DNA of 62,926 nucleotides from Nitrosomonas eutropha (GCF_900116685.1 NZ_FPBL01000010.1:1-62926), one strand, 5' to 3'. Positions 7,801 to 16,494 are shown, counted from the stretch's first letter. The notes: a model not told the origin generated them from the letters alone. A program made the numbers and translations.

Positions 7801-9506
7801 TGAGCAATACTCAGCGTTGCCGGTGTTTGAATCGCAAGCGTACCGCCAGTCACATCCAGCCTGCCGCCCAGCGTATTGCTGCCACCTGCCGCGCCGTTCC
7901 CGAACTGTAGCGTGCCGCTGAGAATCTTCGTATCGCCGGTGTAGCTGTTGCTGCCGGCCAGGATAGTCGTACCGGCACCAATCTGTTGCACCGCACCGCT
8001 ACCGGAGATCGCGCCGGCTAAAGTTACTGTATCAGAACGGTTGAATGCCAGCGTGCCATTGTTGACCATATTGCCGGCGATCAAACCAGTCGTGCCGCCA
8101 TTACCAAGTTGCAGTGTTGCGCCAGAAAGAATGGCCGTACTACCGGTAAAACCAGTGGAATTGCCGGTGAGTACTGTCCGCCCATTTTCGGCCTTGATGA
8201 AACCTTCGCCTGATATTACCGGCGCAAAAAGGTAATTGTTCGACGTGTGATTGAAGACCAGCGTGCCTGTGCCACCGCCAAAAGCGATATTGGGCGTGTC
8301 CAGTATTCCGGGTGCTGCAGCCGTAACACCCGACTGCTCACCAATATTGACCGTTCCAGTGCCTCCACCCAAACTCGCCACATGAATAATCGGCGCCTGG
8401 ATTAAACCATCGTCTGAAACAGTTAATGTACCGTGTCCATTCTGGCCAACAGCGAGGCTGTTGCTGCTGGTCCACTGTGAGTCAGATCCGATTACGTTTG
8501 CCCTGCCCATAGAGCCGGAGGAGCCACCGATAAAACCAGACACACCAGAAAGCGTGCTGCCACTATTAATCACTAATGAACCATATGATCCAATTTCTGT
8601 GCCGACTCCAATAGAGCCCCTGCCAGTCACACTTGCAGAAGCATAGTCTGAGATGAAAAGGGAACCTTCCCCTTCCATGCCGATTACAAGTTTGTCATTA
8701 GCAATCCACTGCGCACCTTGCCCGGTTACTGTTGCCTTCCCGTCAGCGTTGGCATGCACCCCGATGTAACCACCAGAAGTGCTAGTCATCTTTCCACCAC
8801 TCTCGATGCGCAATGTGCCACTGGATCCGTCATTCTCGCCGACATAGGCGATATAGGCATCTACTGAACCCCCACCGGAAACCGTCAATGTGCCGGTGCC
8901 GGAGCGGCCAACATGGAGCTCACGGGCCTGCCATTCTGAAATCGGCCCGTCGACCGTCACCGTACCAGAGAAATTATTGAGAATACCGAGATATGCATCT
9001 CTGGTGGAAAGCGTGCCACTGCCTGTAATTTGCAATGCAGCATTCGCTCCGTTGCTGTCGGCACCGAGATAAACCGTATCGGCAACTGCACCAGCCGTGC
9101 CAATGACACTTGGATAAACGCTATAGATGCCCACAGAGTCACTCTCTGTTGGCACACTTGGCACACTTCCTGACAACCAGTTACCTGTCGTAAACCAGTC
9201 ATTACTGGTGGCTCCAGTCCAGCTCAGATCTGCCGCCAGTACCGGCGAAGTCAGTGCTGTCACTGAAAAAAGGGATGCGGCAACCAGGGCGGATGACAAG
9301 CGCGTGTGGTTGCGGACGATATAAACAGCCGGCATTGCGCCACTGTGCTTCTCGGCACCATTTCCGTCGAGACATGATCGCAGTGAAGAATATCTACCAT
9401 ACACGAATACGGCAAACATACCAGAAACACCTGGCAGCGGAAATTTTAAATTCATTTTCAGTTCATCAGGTAATAGAGACGGGGACATGGAAGATGATTC
9501 TTCCAT
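4881..9506 (-). CDS. Large type V autotransporter with PATR repeats
   Basis: This 1541-residue protein is a classical monomeric autotransporter. A hydrophobic signal segment ending SPVLAAD lies near residues 70-92. The passenger (about 93-1200) is Gly, Thr, Ser and Asn rich and made of beta-helix repeats, including many autotransporter-associated strands of the form LTGSNSYTGGT. The linker FDQLSGEFHTSTRTALIEDS (about 1208-1227) precedes a beta-barrel of roughly 270 residues ending in the aromatic signature ATFSMKF. The barrel inserts in the outer membrane and exports the passenger, probably an adhesin; no protease motif is seen. The start is uncertain: ATGs at 9506, 9488, 9455 and 9335 are all in frame, and 9335 would place the signal peptide closest to the N-terminus. 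GC content looks higher than in neighbouring genes, which suggests acquisition. Confidence 0.93.
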   Translation of the reverse strand: MEESSSMSPSLLPDELKMNLKFPLPGVSGMFAVFVYGRYSSLRSCLDGNGAEKHSGAMPAVYIVRNHTRLSSALVAASLFSVTALTSPVLAADLSWTGATSNDWFTTGNWLSGSVPSVPTESDSVGIYSVYPSVIGTAGAVADTVYLGADSNGANAALQITGSGTLSTRDAYLGILNNFSGTVTVDGPISEWQARELHVGRSGTGTLTVSGGGSVDAYIAYVGENDGSSGTLRIESGGKMTSTSGGYIGVHANADGKATVTGQGAQWIANDKLVIGMEGEGSLFISDYASASVTGRGSIGVGTEIGSYGSLVINSGSTLSGVSGFIGGSSGSMGRANVIGSDSQWTSSNSLAVGQNGHGTLTVSDDGLIQAPIIHVASLGGGTGTVNIGEQSGVTAAAPGILDTPNIAFGGGTGTLVFNHTSNNYLFAPVISGEGFIKAENGRTVLTGNSTGFTGSTAILSGATLQLGNGGTTGLIAGNMVNNGTLAFNRSDTVTLAGAISGSGAVQQIGAGTTILAGSNSYTGDTKILSGTLQFGNGAAGGSNTLGGRLDVTGGTLAIQTPATLSIAQGATFAGNNTALSIVATPGAPSLQANSVVLRNGVTFNLGGINSPSQLDKVLIDTAAGITGNFGVVTVGGFSGPVDYLALSTRKSADNLQYLATYDLSWMTGNNLAHGTFTLTNPDDSFVVGVALTDQIANVVTGWNGSSLAKAGSGTLILTGANTYTGGTTITSGTLQLGNGDTTGSITGNVVNDGVLAFNRSDTVTFASAISGSGAVQQIGAGTTILTGSNSYTGGTEFHGGTLQISSDANLGAPSGGLSFTGGTLATTASFDSIRSVSLTQPGRINVASGTELGLRGGVSGGGDLVKQGDGTLRLDHGANTYGNTRVEAGALIGNAGSISGNISNAGTVVFDQAGNAGFTGDIAALNGTTGTMVKRGIGSLTLAGTSSLGWVVQAGNLISSAERFGGNIMVDSGASFTFDQIAAATYAGVISGNGNLIKAGTGGLNLTGNSSAFTGTTSVGAGTLAVNGELGGTVDILSAGRLQGTGTVGNAVITGMVAPGNSIGTLHVAGDIGFNPGSIYEVEINAAGQSDRIDAAGMATLNGGWVQVLAGAGSYSPQMRHTILTARGGRTGTFDGVAPNLAFLDLLLDYDASNVYLMAKRNDAAFASIGQTPNQTATGGGVESLGPGNLIYDTVLNLSANQARFTFDQLSGEFHTSTRTALIEDSRFIRDAVNDRIRGAFDNTGGSGGTVVAYAGDHFQLADVNTERFTVWGRGFGSWGYTGSNGNAARFNRSTGGFFIGADTSVLGNWRVGTVAGYSQTSFNVKDRRSSGSVGNYHIGLYGGTQRGNIAFRTGAAYIWHDITASRDVVFPGFSSSPEKNYRAATAQIFGELGYGIDVRNARLEPFANLAHIHLHTEKFVEKGGVAALTNASSNTDTTFTTLGLRGSTDLNLRGTKITIRSMAGWRHAFGETAPLSTMRFSGGDAFAVGGVPVTRNAAAVEAGFDHSLSRNASLSLSYAGQFGSKLSDQSVRATFSMKF
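7126..7306. repeat. Internal direct repeat, copy 1 (autotransporter passenger)
   Basis: This segment and the one at 7936-8116 align without gaps at an offset of exactly 810 bases. They encode near-identical protein including AFNRSDTVT and SGSGAVQQIGAG. The repeat points to segmental duplication inside the passenger-coding region. Confidence 0.9.
7936..8116. repeat. Internal direct repeat, copy 2 (autotransporter passenger)
   Basis: Partner of 7126-7306. The two copies are highly similar at the DNA level, with scattered, mostly third-position differences, and keep the same reading frame. Recombination between them would remove 270 codons without a frameshift, so passenger length may vary between strains. 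Confidence 0.9.
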
Positions 9507-9670
9507 GCTGATGTCATTTCATCAATCTTTTTCGCGACCCAGACTCATACCGCAAGGAAATACCTGGCAATGCAGAAGTTCCCTATGGATGCCCTACCGG
9601 AATAACAGGGAATAATGGCAAGAGAGAGTGGCGACAATGATACTAACGGTTGTGCCGCCAGAAACTGAAG

Positions 9671-9763
9671 TGGCGGAGAGAGAGGGATTCGAACCCTCGA
9701 TAAGCTTTTTGAGCCTATACTCCCTTAGCAGGGGAGCGCCTTCGACCACTCGGCCATCTCTCC
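9671..9763 (-). tRNA. tRNA-Ser (anticodon GCU)
   Basis: Read on the minus strand, the sequence begins GGAGAGATGGCCGAG and ends with the matching acceptor strand, a discriminator G and an encoded CCA (9671-9673). It has a D-arm, an anticodon stem of CTCCC/GGGAG around the loop CTGCTAA with anticodon GCU at 9727-9729, a long class II variable arm, and a T-arm with GGTTCGAATCC. The long variable arm and GCU anticodon identify serine (AGC/AGU codons). It lies 50 bases downstream of lysC on the same strand, an arrangement I remember as common in betaproteobacteria. Its 3' end faces the autotransporter gene. Confidence 0.97.
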
Positions 9764-9813
9764 GTAAATGATGTTTTTACGATAACTTACACTTGGAATA
9801 GCCGGCAATGTTA

Positions 9814-10317
9814 TCACGTTTTTGTGCTGCTGTTATTTGCCTGATCCAGATCAAATGCCTTATGCAAAACTCGGACGGCCAGCTCCATATATTTCTCATC
9901 TACTACGACAGAAATCTTAATTTCTGAAGTTGCGATCATTCGAATATTAATCCCTTCTTCAGCTAGAACACGAAACATTTTACTAGCTATGCCGGCATAG
10001 GAACGCATTCCTACACCAATCACTGAAATCTTGGCGATCTTTTCTCCGCCAATCACATCACGAGCACCAATATGCGGTAACACCTGTTCTTTCAGGATAT
10101 CCATTGCCTTGGCGTATTCATTGCGGTTAACCGTGAATGAAAAATCAGTGGTACCGTCACGCCCTATATTTTGAATGATCATATCCACGTCGATATTGGC
10201 ATCTGCAACCGGACCCAGTATCTGATAAGCAATACCTGGATGATCCGGCACACCAACAACCGTAATCTTCGATTCGTCACGATTAAATGCAATCCCTGAG
10301 ATTATAGGCTGTTCCAT
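9814..10317 (-). CDS. Possible internal-start aspartokinase beta subunit (ACT domains)
   Basis: Inside lysC an in-frame ATG at 10317 begins MEQPIISGIAFNRDE, exactly at the start of the ACT region. It is preceded by GAGGAAG, a good Shine-Dalgarno match, with 8 bases to the ATG. Aspartokinases with alpha2-beta2 structure, as in Bacillus and Corynebacterium, make their regulatory beta subunit of about 165 residues this way. The predicted product here is 167 residues. This is an inference from the site and family precedent; the match could be chance within codons for Glu-Glu-Asp. Confidence 0.45.
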   Translation of the reverse strand: MEQPIISGIAFNRDESKITVVGVPDHPGIAYQILGPVADANIDVDMIIQNIGRDGTTDFSFTVNRNEYAKAMDILKEQVLPHIGARDVIGGEKIAKISVIGVGMRSYAGIASKMFRVLAEEGINIRMIATSEIKISVVVDEKYMELAVRVLHKAFDLDQANNSSTKT

Positions 10318-11058
10318 CTTGTTATCTTCCTCAAACGTAATCAGCGTACCTTCACCCTCTTCAAAGCTGGAAAGAACCCTGAGCTTGACCTTGTATTTTC
10401 CAGCAAATTCTACCGAACGTATCTGCAGCACCTTGGAGCCCAAACTGGCCATCTCAAGCATTTCTTCAAAGGTAATAGTATTCAGTTTCCGAGCTTCCGG
10501 TACTACTCGCGGATCTGTTGTGTAAATACCATTGACGTCCGTATAGATTTGACATTCGTCAGCTTTGAGTGCTGCAGCAAGTGCAACTGCAGTCGTATCC
10601 GAACCACCTCGCCCAAGTGTAGTGATATCACCCACTTCGTCCCTACCTTGGAATCCAGCAACGATAATCACATTACCAGCAGTCAAATCAGCACGAATAC
10701 GATCTTCATCAATCTTCAGGATACGCGCCTTGGTGTGAGCGCTATCAGTTGTGATACTGACCTGGGGACCAGTATAACTTTTTGCCTTGATACCCAGTTC
10801 ACGCAAAGCCATTGCCAGCAACCCGATCGTAACCTGCTCACCTGTTGCCAGAACAACATCCAGTTCACGAGGATTTGGATTGGTTTGAATTTCCTTTGCC
10901 AAAGAGATAAGGCGATTTGTCTCCCCACTCATAGCAGACACAACAATCACCAGTTCGTGTCCCTGTGCCCGGAATTCAGCTACTCGGTGCGCAACCTGCT
11001 TAATGCGCTCAACACTACCTACCGAAGTACCGCCATATTTTTGAACAAGGAACGCCAC
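9814..11058 (-). CDS. lysC: Aspartate kinase
   Basis: Aspartokinase phosphorylates aspartate, the first step toward lysine, methionine, threonine and diaminopimelate. The amino-acid kinase domain (residues 1-240) starts with the KYGGTSVG motif and includes FQGRDEVGDITTLGRGGSDTTAVALAAAL. Two ACT domains follow (about 265-405), with NIGRDGTTDFSFTV and the C-terminal EGINIRMIATSEIKISVVV, which are typical feedback-binding elements. The length of 414 residues fits the monofunctional class. An in-frame ATG at 10317 preceded by a GAGGAAG may start a separate regulatory subunit (listed separately). The gene is followed by tRNA-Ser(GCU). Confidence 0.96.
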   Translation of the reverse strand: MAFLVQKYGGTSVGSVERIKQVAHRVAEFRAQGHELVIVVSAMSGETNRLISLAKEIQTNPNPRELDVVLATGEQVTIGLLAMALRELGIKAKSYTGPQVSITTDSAHTKARILKIDEDRIRADLTAGNVIIVAGFQGRDEVGDITTLGRGGSDTTAVALAAALKADECQIYTDVNGIYTTDPRVVPEARKLNTITFEEMLEMASLGSKVLQIRSVEFAGKYKVKLRVLSSFEEGEGTLITFEEDNKMEQPIISGIAFNRDESKITVVGVPDHPGIAYQILGPVADANIDVDMIIQNIGRDGTTDFSFTVNRNEYAKAMDILKEQVLPHIGARDVIGGEKIAKISVIGVGMRSYAGIASKMFRVLAEEGINIRMIATSEIKISVVVDEKYMELAVRVLHKAFDLDQANNSSTKT

Positions 11059-11310
11059 GAAAGATGTCTCTCAGAAATAAATAATTAAACGGTCGGAAAT
11101 TCTACACAGTTCTTCGGAAGAATTCTATTTCAGGACTCTGAACAAAAATACTAGACCCCTCCGTATCAAAACCCTACTGTAGCGTCATCATTATTCTACA
11201 AAAAATGGTTTTTGCCGACTAACTCACGCTCATTACATCATACCCAGTCAGATTCTATAGCCGGAACAGATTCATTATTTCCCGGTAAAGCTGCTATTTA
11301 CAGCAGAAAA
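11059..11310. other. Intergenic region upstream of lysC
   Basis: About 250 AT-rich bases between the lipoprotein stop and the lysC start, presumably holding the lysC promoter. I see no lysine riboswitch-like fold or attenuator and no coding frame. Confidence 0.4.
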
Positions 11311-11895
11311 TCAGAAAGTAATTCCCAGTTCTCGTAATGTTTCTTTGGTTATTTTACCTTCAGCCAAACCATGTTGTTTCTGGAAGTCCACCAATGCATT
11401 TTGAGTGCGAGGACCCATCATGCCATCTGCTGTCCCGGGATTTAGACCCGCATCCTTCAACGCCTGCTGAATTTTACGAATAAGATCCGGTGCAGCTTTG
11501 ACAACATCCAACCCATCGTTGACAGCTTCTTTTATTGCCTCACTCACTTTTGGAGCCTCTGCCAGAACAGAATCAGCTTTTTCAGCAAAATTCCCAGCAG
11601 TTTCTTCCAATTCGTGTTTTACATCATCACCCGCAGCATTGACTGCCGATCCGGTTCGTTGAATAATTTCATCTGCTCTTGCCAGTATAGATTCCAATGA
11701 TTCTTCTGTCGCTTCTCCAGCTTCAGCTGATCCCGGTTCAACTGCACTCTCATTACTCTGAGCAGCTTCCGAAGTTATCTCTAGCTGATTTTGCTTGGTG
11801 GTTTCTTCAGGTTGGTCACCGCAACCGGAAATAACTCCAACAAGAAACAGAACCAAAACACTCTTTGCAAAACGATCAGAATTTATTCTTTTCAT
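11311..11895 (-). CDS. Lipoprotein with C-terminal peptidoglycan-binding domain
   Basis: The N-terminus MKRINSDRFAKSVLVLFLVGVISGCGD is a lipoprotein signal with lipobox VISGC, so the mature protein should be lipid-anchored at the Cys. Residues about 30-130 are rich in Glu, Ala and Ser and predicted to be helical, with heptad-like stretches (ILARADEIIQRTGSAVNAAG). The C-terminal 60 residues form a peptidoglycan-binding domain 1 (KIQQALKDAGLNPGTADGMMGPRTQNALVDFQKQHGL). It could tether the outer membrane to the cell wall or act as an envelope stress protein. No operon partner is evident: lysC lies downstream and ackA is divergent. The specific function is not known to me. Confidence 0.8.
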   Translation of the reverse strand: MKRINSDRFAKSVLVLFLVGVISGCGDQPEETTKQNQLEITSEAAQSNESAVEPGSAEAGEATEESLESILARADEIIQRTGSAVNAAGDDVKHELEETAGNFAEKADSVLAEAPKVSEAIKEAVNDGLDVVKAAPDLIRKIQQALKDAGLNPGTADGMMGPRTQNALVDFQKQHGLAEGKITKETLRELGITF

Positions 11896-12373
11896 TTCCG
11901 AATTTCCCCGTAAAAATCGATGAATTTTTTAGATACTTTCGGTACTAAAACCAAGCCCGAAAACTCCATCTCCCTAATTAATTGAATCATCTCCAGATCA
12001 AGTAAACACACTCCTAATACACATTCTTCCGCAACGTGGTTATTTTACTCTACGTGATTATACGAAACCTGTTTGACAAGGTTAATAATGTATCAGGTTA
12101 AAAAATAAAATCACACAGAATTGACAGCAATATGTAATCTGGTGCCAGCCAAGGAAACACTGAATTACAGTCAACAGGCCATAAAACAATAGATAGCCTG
12201 CATATAAATTATAAATGTTCGATACTTCAGGTTGATCAGATTGCGCTATATAGCCCTATGCATCAGTCATTTATTCGCGTGCTTCACCCACATCACTCTG
12301 GATTTCAATAATTCACAAGTTAGTGTATACACCGCGCCAAATTGGTCCCGGCAAATATTTTTAGGAAATTGCC
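11896..12373. other. Divergent intergenic region upstream of ackA
   Basis: This 478-base AT-rich region separates the divergent lipoprotein and ackA genes and likely holds both promoters. A plus-strand frame beginning at 12232 overlaps the ackA start in another frame and looks non-coding. A Shine-Dalgarno-like AGGAA at 12362-12366 serves the ackA ATG at 12374. I see no other structure. Confidence 0.45.
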
Positions 12374-13549
12374 ATGAACGAAACCATTCTTGTCCTCAAT
12401 GCCGGCTCATCCAGTATCAAATACGCACTCTATCGAACAATATATGAAAGTATATCGATAATCTGCCGGGGAAAAATCGAGATCGGCAGTAATACTTCAT
12501 CCCAGTTTCAAGTCAGGGATTCCCGAGGAGAATTACTCTGGCAGCAGCACCTTCACGTTCCCCATCATGAAAGTGCGATAGAAGTGATTTTACAATGGCT
12601 GGAGACACAAACAGACAAACAATGGCCAACGGTAGCAGGCCATCGCGTCGTTCACGGCGGTATATTATTTGACCAGCCAGTCATCATCAATGAACAAGTC
12701 ATCACCCAACTGTTCCAACTGGTTCCACTGGCGCCTCTGCATCAGCTTGACAGCCTGGTGGGAATTGAAACATTAAAACGACTCAAGCCAGATTTGCCAC
12801 AGGTTGCTTGTTTCGATACCAGTTTTCATCGTACCATGCCTGATGAAGAACGGATCTATGCACTACCTGGCCATTTAACAGATCAGGGAATCCAGCGTTA
12901 TGGTTTTCATGGCCTTTCCTACGAGTATATTGCCCATATTCTGCACGATCATCTAGGCGATCGTGCAGCAGGACGTATCGTAGTAGCGCATCTTGGCAAT
13001 GGTGCCAGCCTGTGCGCTTTACGGCAGGGCAAAAGTATCGCCACTACGATGGGATTCACGCCATTAGAAGGTTTGCCGATGGGTACGCGTTGCGGCAACC
13101 TCGATCCGGCAGTATTGCTCTATCTGATGCGGGAGCAACAAATGAATCACGACATGCTGACAGACTTATTGTATCGGCACGCTGGCTTATTAGGTGTTTC
13201 CGGCATCAGCGCCGATATGCGTACGTTATTAGCCAGCGATGCCCCCCGCGCCAAACATGCCGTTGACCTGTTCATCTGGCAGGTATGCCGCCAACTGGGT
13301 GCAATGATAGCCGTACTGGAAGGTATCGATGGTTTAATTTTTACTGCTGGCATCGGCGAACATGCACCACAGATCCGTGCACGGATCTGTGGTCACCTCA
13401 AATGGCTGTCGATCAAGCTTGACGAGTCTGCCAATCAAGCCAATGCCATTCGTATCAGCACTGCTGAAAGCCATATCCCGGTCCTCGTTTTACCAACCGA
13501 TGAAGAGAGCATCATCGCTCACCATACATTACGACTCATCATGACGTAA
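12374..13549 (+). CDS. ackA: Acetate kinase
   Basis: Acetate kinase interconverts acetyl phosphate plus ADP with acetate plus ATP. The protein of 391 residues begins with the family signature LVLNAGSSSIKYALY, contains the AHLGNGASLCAL and MGFTPLEGLPMGTRCGNLDP motifs, and ends with the nucleotide-binding IFTAGIGEHAPQIRARIC region. AGGAA lies 7 bases before the ATG. It is 44 bases upstream of the phosphoketolase gene on the same strand, so the pair can convert xylulose 5-phosphate (or fructose 6-phosphate) to acetyl phosphate and then to acetate and ATP. No pta gene is present here. Confidence 0.97.
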   Translation: MNETILVLNAGSSSIKYALYRTIYESISIICRGKIEIGSNTSSQFQVRDSRGELLWQQHLHVPHHESAIEVILQWLETQTDKQWPTVAGHRVVHGGILFDQPVIINEQVITQLFQLVPLAPLHQLDSLVGIETLKRLKPDLPQVACFDTSFHRTMPDEERIYALPGHLTDQGIQRYGFHGLSYEYIAHILHDHLGDRAAGRIVVAHLGNGASLCALRQGKSIATTMGFTPLEGLPMGTRCGNLDPAVLLYLMREQQMNHDMLTDLLYRHAGLLGVSGISADMRTLLASDAPRAKHAVDLFIWQVCRQLGAMIAVLEGIDGLIFTAGIGEHAPQIRARICGHLKWLSIKLDESANQANAIRISTAESHIPVLVLPTDEESIIAHHTLRLIMT

Positions 13550-13593
13550 TTTAAGGCGACTCCAGATAACCTGATCTTAATGAGGTATTCAAT

Positions 13594-15969
13594 ATGACTC
13601 AGACCCCACAATCTCTCACGCCGGATGAACTGCAAAAAATAGACGCTTATTGGCGTGCCGCCAACTACCTTTCAGTCGGCCAGATCTACTTGCTCGACAA
13701 CCCCTTGCTGCAAGCTCCGCTGACATTGCAACACATCAAACCCCGTTTGCTAGGACATTGGGGAACGACACCTGGGCTCAATTTCATCTATGCCCATCTC
13801 AATCGCGTCATCCTGCGTGATGATCTGAATATGATCTACATAGCCGGCCCCGGCCACGGCGGGCCCGCATTAGTCGCAAACACTTATTTAGAGGGCACTT
13901 ACTCTGAATATTACCCTGATATTTCGCAGGATATCCAAGGGATAAAGCATCTGTTCCGCCAATTTTCCTTTCCAGGCGGAATTGGCAGTCATGCCACGCC
14001 AGAAATCCCTGGTTCCATCAATGAAGGGGGAGAGCTCGGTTATTCACTTTCCCATGCCTTCGGTGCGGTATTCGACAATCCGGATCTGATCGCAGCCTGT
14101 GTCGTAGGTGACGGAGAAGCTGAAACCGGGCCATTGGCAGCTGCCTGGCATTCCAACAAATTTCTTAACCCAGCTCAAGATGGTGCAGTGCTGCCAATCT
14201 TACATCTGAACGGCTATAAAATTGCTAACCCTACCATTCTGGCACGTATTAGCCGTGAAGAACTGAATCAGCTGTTCTACGGCCACGGCTATCGCCCATA
14301 CATCGTTGAAGGAGAAGATCCACTGGCCATGCATCAGCTCATGGCCAGTACACTAGATCAGGTATTTACTGAAATCAGATCGATCCAGGCCCAAGCCCGA
14401 CTCAAGGGCATAACTCGGTATCCCCGCTGGCCTATGATTATCCTGCGCACCCCGAAGGGATGGACTGGACCCAAAACAGTCGATGGCTTGAAAATAGAAG
14501 GCTCCTGGCGCTCCCATCAAGTACCCCTTTCAGAGCTGGCAAAAAAACCGGAACATCTCCAGCAACTTGAAGCTTGGCTCAAAAGCTACCGTCCAGAGGA
14601 GCTATTCGATACTCACGGACGGTTGATCGAACCACTCCAGGCATTGGCACCGCTTGGCAATCGAAGAATGGGTGCCAACCCGCATGCTAATGGTGGATTA
14701 CTGAAAGAACAACTGCATATGCCAGATTTCCGGGAATACGCAGTTGAGGTTGCACAACCCGGCCAGATTGAAGCTGAAGCGACCCGGGTCATGGGCAGCT
14801 TCCTGAGAGATATCATGCGCCTGAATCTAAAAAGCTGTAACTTTCGGATATTTGGGCCGGACGAAACAGCTTCCAACCGATTGGGAAACCTGTATGAGGT
14901 CACGCCTAAAACGTGGTTGGCCGAAACTTTAACTGAGGATGAACACCTGGCGCCAGATGGCCGAGTAATGGAAATTCTCAGTGAACACATTTGTCAAGGA
15001 TGGCTGGAAGGCTACCTACTGACCGGGCGGCATGGCCTGTTTTCCTGCTATGAAGCATTCATTCATATCATCGATTCGATGTTCAACCAGCATGCCAAAT
15101 GGCTAAAAATCAGCAAGGAAATCCCATGGCGCAGACCCATCGCCTCACTCAATTATTTGCTGACTTCCCACGTCTGGCGTCAGGATCATAACGGATTTTC
15201 CCATCAAGATCCTGGTTTCATTGATCATGTGATCAACAAAAAAGCCGATACCATCCGTATTTATCTGCCGCCAGATGCTAATTGTCTATTGTATGTCGCA
15301 GACAAATGCTTGCGCAGCCGTAATTTCGTTAATGTCATCGTTGCCGGGAAGCAGCCACAACTGCAGTGGTTAGATATGGATGCCGCGATCAAGCATTGCA
15401 CGGCCGGTATCGGCATATGGGGATGGGCCAGTAACGACCAGGACGACGAGCCTGATGTCGTCATTGCCTGCGCCGGAGATGTTCCAACTATTGAGGCTCT
15501 AGCTGCTGTGAGCATTCTACGTGAATACCTGCCCGACCTGCGTATCCGGGTGATCAACGTCGTTGATCTGATGACTCTGCAGCATCACCTGGAACATCCG
15601 CAAGGTCTATCTGACCGGGAATTCGACGCCTTGTTCACCACAGACAAACCTATCATTTTTGCCTATCACGGCTACCCTTGGCTAATTCACCGCCTAACCT
15701 ACCGTCGTACCAACCATCATAATTTGCATGTGCGCGGCTATAAGGAGGAAGGTACTACCACCACACCGTTCGATATGGTGGTACTTAACGACATGGATCG
15801 CTTCCATCTGGTTGATGACGTCATCGACCGCGTTTCCCATCTGGGTTATAACGCAGCCTATCTCAGACAAACCATGCGTGACAAACTAATCGAGCACCGC
15901 AGATATATCAACCGCTACGGCGAAGATATGCCGGAAATCAGAGATTGGAAATGGACGACACTACCGTGA
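13594..15969 (+). CDS. xfp: Xylulose-5-phosphate/fructose-6-phosphate phosphoketolase
   Basis: This thiamine-diphosphate enzyme cleaves xylulose 5-phosphate with phosphate to acetyl phosphate and glyceraldehyde 3-phosphate; many members also use fructose 6-phosphate. The 791-residue length is typical. The motif [20 protein letters not shown], the cofactor loop [19 protein letters not shown] and the C-terminal domain with [25 protein letters not shown] are present. TGAGG (13580-13584) lies 9 bases before the ATG. It forms an operon-like pair with ackA. In an autotroph that runs the Calvin cycle, the pair could drain pentose phosphates to acetyl units; that role is inference. Dual substrate use cannot be told from sequence. 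Confidence 0.97.
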   Translation: MTQTPQSLTPDELQKIDAYWRAANYLSVGQIYLLDNPLLQAPLTLQHIKPRLLGHWGTTPGLNFIYAHLNRVILRDDLNMIYIAGPGHGGPALVANTYLEGTYSEYYPDISQDIQGIKHLFRQFSFPGGIGSHATPEIPGSINEGGELGYSLSHAFGAVFDNPDLIAACVVGDGEAETGPLAAAWHSNKFLNPAQDGAVLPILHLNGYKIANPTILARISREELNQLFYGHGYRPYIVEGEDPLAMHQLMASTLDQVFTEIRSIQAQARLKGITRYPRWPMIILRTPKGWTGPKTVDGLKIEGSWRSHQVPLSELAKKPEHLQQLEAWLKSYRPEELFDTHGRLIEPLQALAPLGNRRMGANPHANGGLLKEQLHMPDFREYAVEVAQPGQIEAEATRVMGSFLRDIMRLNLKSCNFRIFGPDETASNRLGNLYEVTPKTWLAETLTEDEHLAPDGRVMEILSEHICQGWLEGYLLTGRHGLFSCYEAFIHIIDSMFNQHAKWLKISKEIPWRRPIASLNYLLTSHVWRQDHNGFSHQDPGFIDHVINKKADTIRIYLPPDANCLLYVADKCLRSRNFVNVIVAGKQPQLQWLDMDAAIKHCTAGIGIWGWASNDQDDEPDVVIACAGDVPTIEALAAVSILREYLPDLRIRVINVVDLMTLQHHLEHPQGLSDREFDALFTTDKPIIFAYHGYPWLIHRLTYRRTNHHNLHVRGYKEEGTTTTPFDMVVLNDMDRFHLVDDVIDRVSHLGYNAAYLRQTMRDKLIEHRRYINRYGEDMPEIRDWKWTTLP

Positions 15970-16166
15970 TATCAATAATATAACCATTAACTGGATTGTT
16001 CTATGTCGCCTGTAGCTGTTTAGTCCCACGATAAGCGAGTATATCTTACACCGGCATTCGTTGGACTAAACGACCAAGAGGAACTGAAGCCGTGTATCTG
16101 GGTGTCATTTTATACCTATCAGAAGGCATTTTATTTTTCTGGGAGCTCAGATGAACTATGTTGATT
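15970..16166. other. Post-xfp spacer with an imperfect inverted repeat
   Basis: The spacer contains the inverted repeat GTTTAGTCC (16018-16026) / GGACTAAAC (16073-16081), extending imperfectly to about 15 bases per arm around a 40-base loop. There is no T run after it, so it is not a classical terminator. It may be a transcript-end structure for xfp or a scar of the adjacent transposon relic. Confidence 0.5.
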
Positions 16167-16489
16167 CTAAATATTGCATCCTGGGTAATTGTATGGTTTT
16201 TTTATGAAAGAGATGAGGATGAGTTTTATACCATTCTTGCATGGCCTGCATCGGAGCTTTACTCTTGAAGACAGATTACGGTAGTTGCTGGTTATACAGA
16301 CTGACAACGGTATGAGGGTCTGCTCCAGATCTTCTGGCGCTATTGAATCGATGTATTTTGAGTACGTCAGTAATACGTCTGTTGAAACGTTCAACTATTC
16401 CATTGGTTTGCGCAGTGCGTAGCCCCCCCCCCGGGCAGGCGATGTTCGATACCGAGTTCCTGACGCAGCAACTGTCTTCTTGCTTCCCG
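16167..16489 (-). pseudogene. IS481-type transposase C-terminal relic
   Basis: On the minus strand three frames together give a degraded DDE transposase C-terminus: LRQELGIEHRLP, then QTNGIVERFNRRITDVL, then VSLYNQQLP followed by a stop, then APMQAMQEWYKTHPHLFHKK and finally PYNYPGCNI. This order and wording match the C-terminal third of IS481-family transposases as I remember them, including the catalytic Glu in the GIVERFN segment. The frame breaks at a run of ten C (16423-16432), again near 16330-16350, and once more before the last residues, and there is an in-frame stop after NQQLP. The relic begins only a few bases from the tal stop. No intact ends are evident, so the extent is approximate. 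Confidence 0.82.
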
Positions 16490-16494
16490 TCACC

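Noticed and set aside
5100..8235. Many long plus-strand frames opposite the autotransporter
   Set aside because: They are antisense shadows of a high-GC repetitive gene; their compositions mirror the repeats and have no recognisable domains.
9507..9670. tRNA-derived attachment site repeat
   Set aside because: I looked for a copy of the tRNA-Ser 3' end flanking the autotransporter region and found none by eye, so an integration event is not shown.
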